NCBI GenBank assembly: GCA_950295325.1
Contig: OX485807.1
Location: 6,016,501 to 6,080,500, forward strand
Reading direction: 5' to 3'
Length of the DNA: 64,000 nucleotides
Source of the DNA: Polytrichum commune
Lineage: Eukaryota; Streptophyta; Polytrichopsida; Polytrichales; Polytrichaceae
The notes beneath the pieces were generated by a model, which saw only the letters and a program-made list of their open reading frames with translations, had not been told where the DNA came from and made no database searches. Positions 59,103-64,000 of the stretch are shown piece after piece (position 1 is the first letter of the stretch; each line of letters starts with the position of its first letter). A program made the position numbers and the translations under genes.

Positions 59103-59700
59103 CGCCCTCAAAAATTTGCAACAAAGTTTTCTTTTCTTCTGATGATTTCTTCTTCTTGCCTTATATAAAGGCACTCCGCAAGTGAAGTCTCCTCTTTCGT
59201 CTTTCTTCTATTTTCTGCTATGGCACTGCTCCGACGAAAGTCTTGTGTCAATACCCAAGTATCAAAGTCCAGAATGTCGGCCTCAGACCGGACGGCGCCC
59301 AGGAGGTTCTTCCGTCCAGTGGACGGAAGCCTGAATCGAATAAGCCTTTGCAGTTCTCATACCACCGCAAAGAGGGCTCTATTCCATCTTGACAAGCGCC
59401 AAAATGTCCTTTCCACGTAGGATTCCACTGGGTCTAAGTAAATTAAAGAGTGACATATGGCAGCGTCTGAGGAAAGAATAATCACTCCTGGTGGAATAGA
59501 GAGGTACTAAAACCTTTTGTCTTCTGCTTCCCCTGAGGTTCTTCGTGCGAGCAGGGTTCAGGGTTTCATGAAGAACCAATTAGGGTTTGGTGAATGGTTG
59601 TATTGGAAGGAAATTTGAAAGAGTTTTTGAGAGTCTCTACATGTGGGCATTCAGGATCGTGCAATTTTGTGTTGCGAATTGAGGAAATAGGGAAGCCAAA
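59103..59700. promoter_or_regulatory. Divergent PMP22-NFU intergenic region
   Basis: 598 bp separate the two start codons. A 66-codon plus-strand frame beginning with ATG at 59220 has no recognisable domain and no evident splice link to the NFU gene. A shared (bidirectional) promoter is plausible from the arrangement alone. Confidence 0.4.
59160..59170. promoter_or_regulatory. TATA-like element between PMP22 and NFU
   Basis: TTATATAAAG on the plus strand reads TTTATATAA on the minus strand, so it could serve either direction. It lies about 60 bases upstream of the PMP22 start, a fair distance for a TATA box with a short leader. Confidence 0.4.
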
Positions 59701-62700
59701 ATGGCACCCTGGGCGAGGGCGGTGCGAATTCTGGGAAGGAGGGCGGGTTCGGTGCCATTGATTAGGCAGGGGGGAGATCAAGGTATTACCAGGCGGTGGA
59801 TTGCTGCAGCGGCATCAGGCCTCGATGGAGGCATGGGTCGTGGGGTCATGCATGGATGGTCTTCAGCCAGTCGCAAAGCGGTTGATTCGCCTGTCATTTC
59901 ATCGGTTTTTCAATCAAGTGGGTGACCTACACATATCCTAACCCTATTTTCAGGTGCTGTTTGAACTCACGAGGATGATAGGATTGGCCATCAGTAAATA
60001 ACATTTGCACAATAGATTTATAAAAAATGGAATTACACCTTGGGTAAATTGAATTCTCTTGCAAACCAGGAGCCGCTAGTTTGTGTGCCTTCTCAATTAC
60101 GGCATGGGGTTAGGTCCTTCCTAACAAGAAATTACTGCAGAGGGTAAGGGGTTCTGCTGTTGGAAACATGTGCTTTACATGTGAGTGGCGAGAAGCTGAT
60201 AGATATTTTCTCAGGATAGTTGCGACAATCTCAAATTCACCAACTTATGTATGTGTAATCTAGTGGAGATTCAAATATGAGCTATTTCTTTCTATAAGTA
60301 GTCATCCAATCTCTTGCAGGGTAATTTGATGAGAGGGAGGAACGTTAAGGCATATTACAGCTGCCCAATGTTGTCTAGATTACTTAATTGATTATTATTG
60401 TGAATCATAGAAAAAATTGGTTTGGTCTTCAATTTAATCATCATATATCTCAGCTCATGTTGAAGCTGACTTCATTTTCTAATTCTCATTCTCTCTCCCT
60501 ACTCGCAGCATGTTCACCGCACTTAGATTCTTAATAAAATCACGAGGTAACGTTGGTGAAGTGCTTTCTCATGGGAGCAAAGTATGAATGGATACAAGAA
60601 TAGTGGATAAACAATTTGACATATTTTGATGGGCATATTTTGTGGTCCTGCATAATGTTTCGTTTATTGTGAGAGTTGTATGGACTTTTTGAGGTTTTCT
60701 GATTTCATTTCAGAGTAAGATTTTCGGATTTTTTTTATATGCAACAGGGCATCAGCGGAGCATGTTCATACAAGTGCAGAACACTCCAAATCCACATTCT
60801 CTCATGTTCTACCCTGGAAAGCCCGTGATGGAAGTTGGCAGTTCAGACTTTCCTAATGCTCGAGTTGCCATGGCATCGCCGTTGGCAAAAGCACTTTTTG
60901 TAATTGATGGTATGTGAGGATGTTAATACTTTAATTATATTTTGTATTAGTTTATTCCTGCCCACACTCTCCCAGTTTAACAAAGCAAGATCAGCTTCTC
61001 ACCCTCTATGAATAACCCAAGAACCGGTACACAGTGCAGGCGGCAGTTTATGGTTGTAAGCAAATATGCAATGTTCTCAGACAAACTTCCCGAGTCCTCA
61101 CAATTGTAATACACTTTTATACACCATGTATGGTTTCCAAAAACTTAAGAGCCACCAAATGTCAAAGGTAGGTTATGCAGAGTTAAAGTGATCTAAAATT
61201 AGTTGTAATTGCATTTTTAACTTCTCTTTTATAGCTGTTGAGATGTGCAGCTATCTTAAAGCATCTGCTGGAATCTCAAGAGTATTTTCTCATTGCACGA
61301 ACCTATATCACTTTTCTCGAAGTTTCAAGTCTGGCCTCAGTTGTTTCTCTCTTTCAATATCTGAAGGGTGCTGGGGAATGCGTGCAGGTGTTGTGAGGGT
61401 GTTTTTTGGCTCTGATTTTGTTACAGTAACAAAAGCAGATGAAGTGTCTTGGGACCTCCTTAAACCTGAAATTTTTGCTGCAATCATGGATTTCTACTCC
61501 ACAAAACAGCCTCTTTTCTATGATGCACAGTCTCAGGCCTCTGACACTGCCATCAATGAGGTCAGTTTTTTTAATCTCTCTCCTGATTGCATTGAAAGTA
61601 CTCCTTTTTCAGTTGTGGATTTATCCTCATATTTCAACTAGTTGAAAGTAACTGAGTTGGGCCGATTTGTGATGTTCCGTAATTAATATTCAAAGATATG
61701 ACTTATGTTGTCTGTTTGTGTGTCCTAAAGGATGATGATGAGACCGTGGCGATGATCAAAGAACTTCTTGAGACAAGAATTCGACCGGCTGTGCAAGATG
61801 ATGGCGGTGACATCGAGTACAGGGGATTTGATCAGTAAGTACTACACTATTTTCTAGCACATTGCATCTTCTATAATATATCTCGAAATCTTGTCATTTC
61901 CTGCATGGCCTGTAGGTACCTAGATAATTGTATAAATATGTAATCTGCTGGCATACCTTCACATAAAAAATGTTACATTATGAGCACAAGTACGATTGTT
62001 AATATAATGATAGAGTGATGTGATTGATAACTTATTCTGAAGGCGGGCCCGATGTTGTGTTCAGATTCTATGCGCATCCTTAGAATATGGTTCAGGTTTG
62101 TGCACATGTCCAGAGGCCAAAGTTGGTTTGTTTGGCCACTTCTATCTAATATTTATCATTGATAGGGCGTGCGGAGATGTTTGAAATTCTCACACCAGAA
62201 AATTGTTGGTTGGTGCAGAGATACAGGTATAGTTTCTTTGAAGATGCAAGGGGCTTGCAGTGGGTGTCCAAGCTCAGCTGTTACCCTTAAGTCGGGTATT
62301 GAGAACATGTTGATGCACTATGTTCCAGAGGTGAATTTTTCCTACTTCACAATTTGCTCCTAATCAATTATTTAGGTACCTGTATGATGATGCGGTTGAT
62401 GCACTATACCTGACAATTCTGTTGTGTCCTGCTGGATATACAAAGAGGATAGTTCTTGGTAATGTCCAGGCCTGCTTTTTAGATGATACTATTTGTTTCG
62501 TCCTCATTGATGCAGTATTCTTCTTTTGACAGAACCTGATTCTATTTGAGGAAGTCCTTATTTCTCTTTAAAGATATTAGAGTCATCCTCTAATGCAATG
62601 GGGCATTTTGTCGGGAGTTGGTCCCCTATGATTTACCATGGGTTGTTTTGCATACAAAATCAATAATTTTTTTCTACTTGTGGTGCATGCCAGAGGTAAT

Positions 62701-63145
62701 GCTTGAATTTGAATGAAGAGCAACCTATTTCAGTTCATTGAGGGACAAACTCATTTTGGCATGTTTTTGGCATGCCAAAATGAGTTTGTCCCTCAATGAA
62801 CAGATTTAGAATGTACTTCGTTCAAACCTCCACACTACCTCCAAACATGCACTGACAAATTACTGTACATGGATGGTCTCGTATGCAAAATAACCAAATA
62901 TTGACCAAAAGTCATGTTGAGTTAGAGGATAGCTATAGCTCTATTTTTGAGCAGTAGTGGGTGGCATTTTGACATGCACATTGAGATCTCCTATTGATTT
63001 TTTTTAAAGTGTTACTAGAGTAATGACACAATTAAACTAATTAGGTAGGTTGAATTGGGGCAAGCAGGTGAAAGGGGTAGTTGAAGTTCATGATGACGAT
63101 TCAGATGAAGAAGAGGGAAGTGTACAGACAAATCCTGCTGGCTGA
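59701..63145 (+). CDS. Mitochondrial NFU iron-sulfur scaffold protein
   Basis: NFU proteins carry or deliver Fe-S clusters in late mitochondrial assembly, for example towards lipoyl synthase. Exons 59701-59917, 60748-60909, 61388-61560, 61731-61834, 62219-62330 and 63068-63145 join in frame to 281 codons, close to Arabidopsis NFU4/NFU5. The N-terminus ([16 protein letters not shown]) is an Arg/Ala-rich presequence. NFU_N domain: from about residue 78 ([20 protein letters not shown]) through [18 protein letters not shown]. NifU C-terminal domain: [20 protein letters not shown] and GACSGCPSS, with cluster-binding Cys232 and Cys235 (CxxC). The tail is acidic (DDDSDEEEG). The exon 1 donor is CAA|GTGGGT; AGTGG|GTGACC would break the frame. 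Confidence 0.95.
62733..62801. ncRNA. Perfect 31-bp hairpin in the last NFU intron
   Basis: The left arm 62733-62763 and right arm 62771-62801 are exact complements over 31 bases with a 7-base loop (TTTTTGG). The arm begins GTTCATTGAGGGACAAACTC. It lies in the sense orientation inside the intron 62331-63067. A recent small inverted duplication, a foldback element or a small-RNA precursor are all possible; there is no expression evidence. Confidence 0.5.
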
Positions 63146-64000
63146 GTCATACCCATTGCTAGCATGCTCTCGAGGATGTTTTTGTAAGCTTCCTTGTGGC
63201 TGCTAAGTTTTGCACATTATTTTGGTAGGCTTATGTCTTTTAGTTATGTTGTGGCTACACCCAGAAGCTCCCTAGCTGATTATTTGATTGGCTTCCTCTT
63301 GAAGTTCATAGAACCACAGATGAAACCTCAGAGTACATAAATCATTGAGTATGAGGATTGTCCTTGATCAGTTCTTTTGGGATGAGAGATTGGTTTTGTT
63401 ACGGCCATATAGATGTATTGCAAAGGTTTACAGGTTGATCAACGTAGCTTTTCTCTGGTTTTGTGAAGCCATGTTTCTCAAGAGGCACATTAATTGCACA
63501 TCTGGACCATAAATCCATTATTTGTAAGCATGAATAGACAAGCTGAACAAACAAGAGTTTCTAGATCCCAGGCAGAGACATTTCTATCAACTATCTATAG
63601 CCTGATTTCAAATTCCAGGGTTTGTGAGGGAGCAAAGTGTAAGATTCTTTAGCATGAAAGATGTATGTTGTCTTCATGCTTCTATTAAGCCTTGACCTAC
63701 TCTAGTTTGTGTGCATAAGGTCTGTGGGCCTTATGTGGGTCAATCTTAATTATGCACCCATTTTTGTGTATATGTGTATTTGTGTATTTGTGACAAGGCT
63801 TATATAGAAGAATGGACACCAAAAAGACATGTTATGCAGAGATTGGAATATTTGCTCTTAATATGGACATCATTGTAGGTTCGATAGAGAACACTTTTAG
63901 GAGAACTTATGTGATCATTAAAATTAATAAATTAATAAAAATCTTCAGTAAAATTATGGTGCCCCTTAATTGTCAGTATGATGTCCCTTTATTATGGGCA
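63146..64000. other. 3' flank of NFU, no further gene seen
   Basis: The first few hundred bases probably include the NFU 3' UTR; beyond, only AT-rich sequence without a supported frame is present up to the end of the window. Confidence 0.45.

Noticed and set aside
59220-59420. A 66-codon ATG-initiated frame between PMP22 and NFU
   Set aside because: No domain, no splice link that keeps frame to NFU, and NFU has its own presequence starting at 59701.
61243-61641. A 132-codon frame as a separate gene
   Set aside because: It is NFU exon 3 extended into both flanking introns; the family alignment and splice sites give 61388-61560.

Overview
This is a repeat-rich stretch of a green-lineage nuclear genome, most likely a streptophyte (land plant or charophyte alga). 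The evidence is plant-type spliced genes with GT-AG introns, a PMP22 and a NFU protein of the plant type, plant transposon classes (CACTA, TIR elements with TAA target duplications, tRNA-like SINEs) and short runs of the plant telomere unit TTTAGGG. I cannot name the species; a Chara-like alga is only a guess.

The right end (about 48.7-63.1 kb) holds three ordinary genes whose exons I could join without a frame error: a mitochondrial Mn superoxide dismutase (minus strand, 229 aa, 6 coding exons plus a 5' UTR exon), a peroxisomal membrane protein of the Mpv17/PMP22 family (minus, 186 aa, 7 exons) and a mitochondrial NFU iron-sulfur scaffold protein (plus, 281 aa, 6 exons). PMP22 and NFU are head to head, with 598 bp between their start codons.

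The left and middle (0-48 kb) are nested mobile DNA. The central object is an 18,204-bp element at 9334-27537 with perfect 28-bp terminal inverted repeats and a 4-bp target duplication (ATGT). It sits inside a decayed LINE: the LINE endonuclease part lies to its right (27.5-28.7 kb) and the reverse transcriptase part to its left (7.4-9.3 kb), both on the minus strand. Removing the element and one ATGT restores one LINE reading frame across the junction. The element carries (i) a minus-strand spliced gene of four long exons, about 1,651 codons, with a ParB-like DGQHS segment and a C-terminal FCP1/HAD-like phosphatase segment; (ii) a smaller downstream minus-strand gene fragment; and (iii) a plus-strand spliced gene for a DUF7869-type, transposase-like protein. 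More than 25 copies of a 20-22 bp perfect palindrome (core TTTGGGTCGRTCGACCCAAA) lie in its introns, in one exon and in two arrays. It also contains a CACTA element (17343-19064), which itself holds a pogo-like deletion derivative and a SINE-like sequence.

Elsewhere there is a longer pogo-like element keeping the C-terminal third of its transposase (36896-38116), several TAA-flanked MITEs, two copies of one SINE family with clear target duplications (one interrupted by a MITE), degenerate tandem repeats that preserve empty insertion sites, and three strong hairpins. The rest of the window shows no gene I can support.
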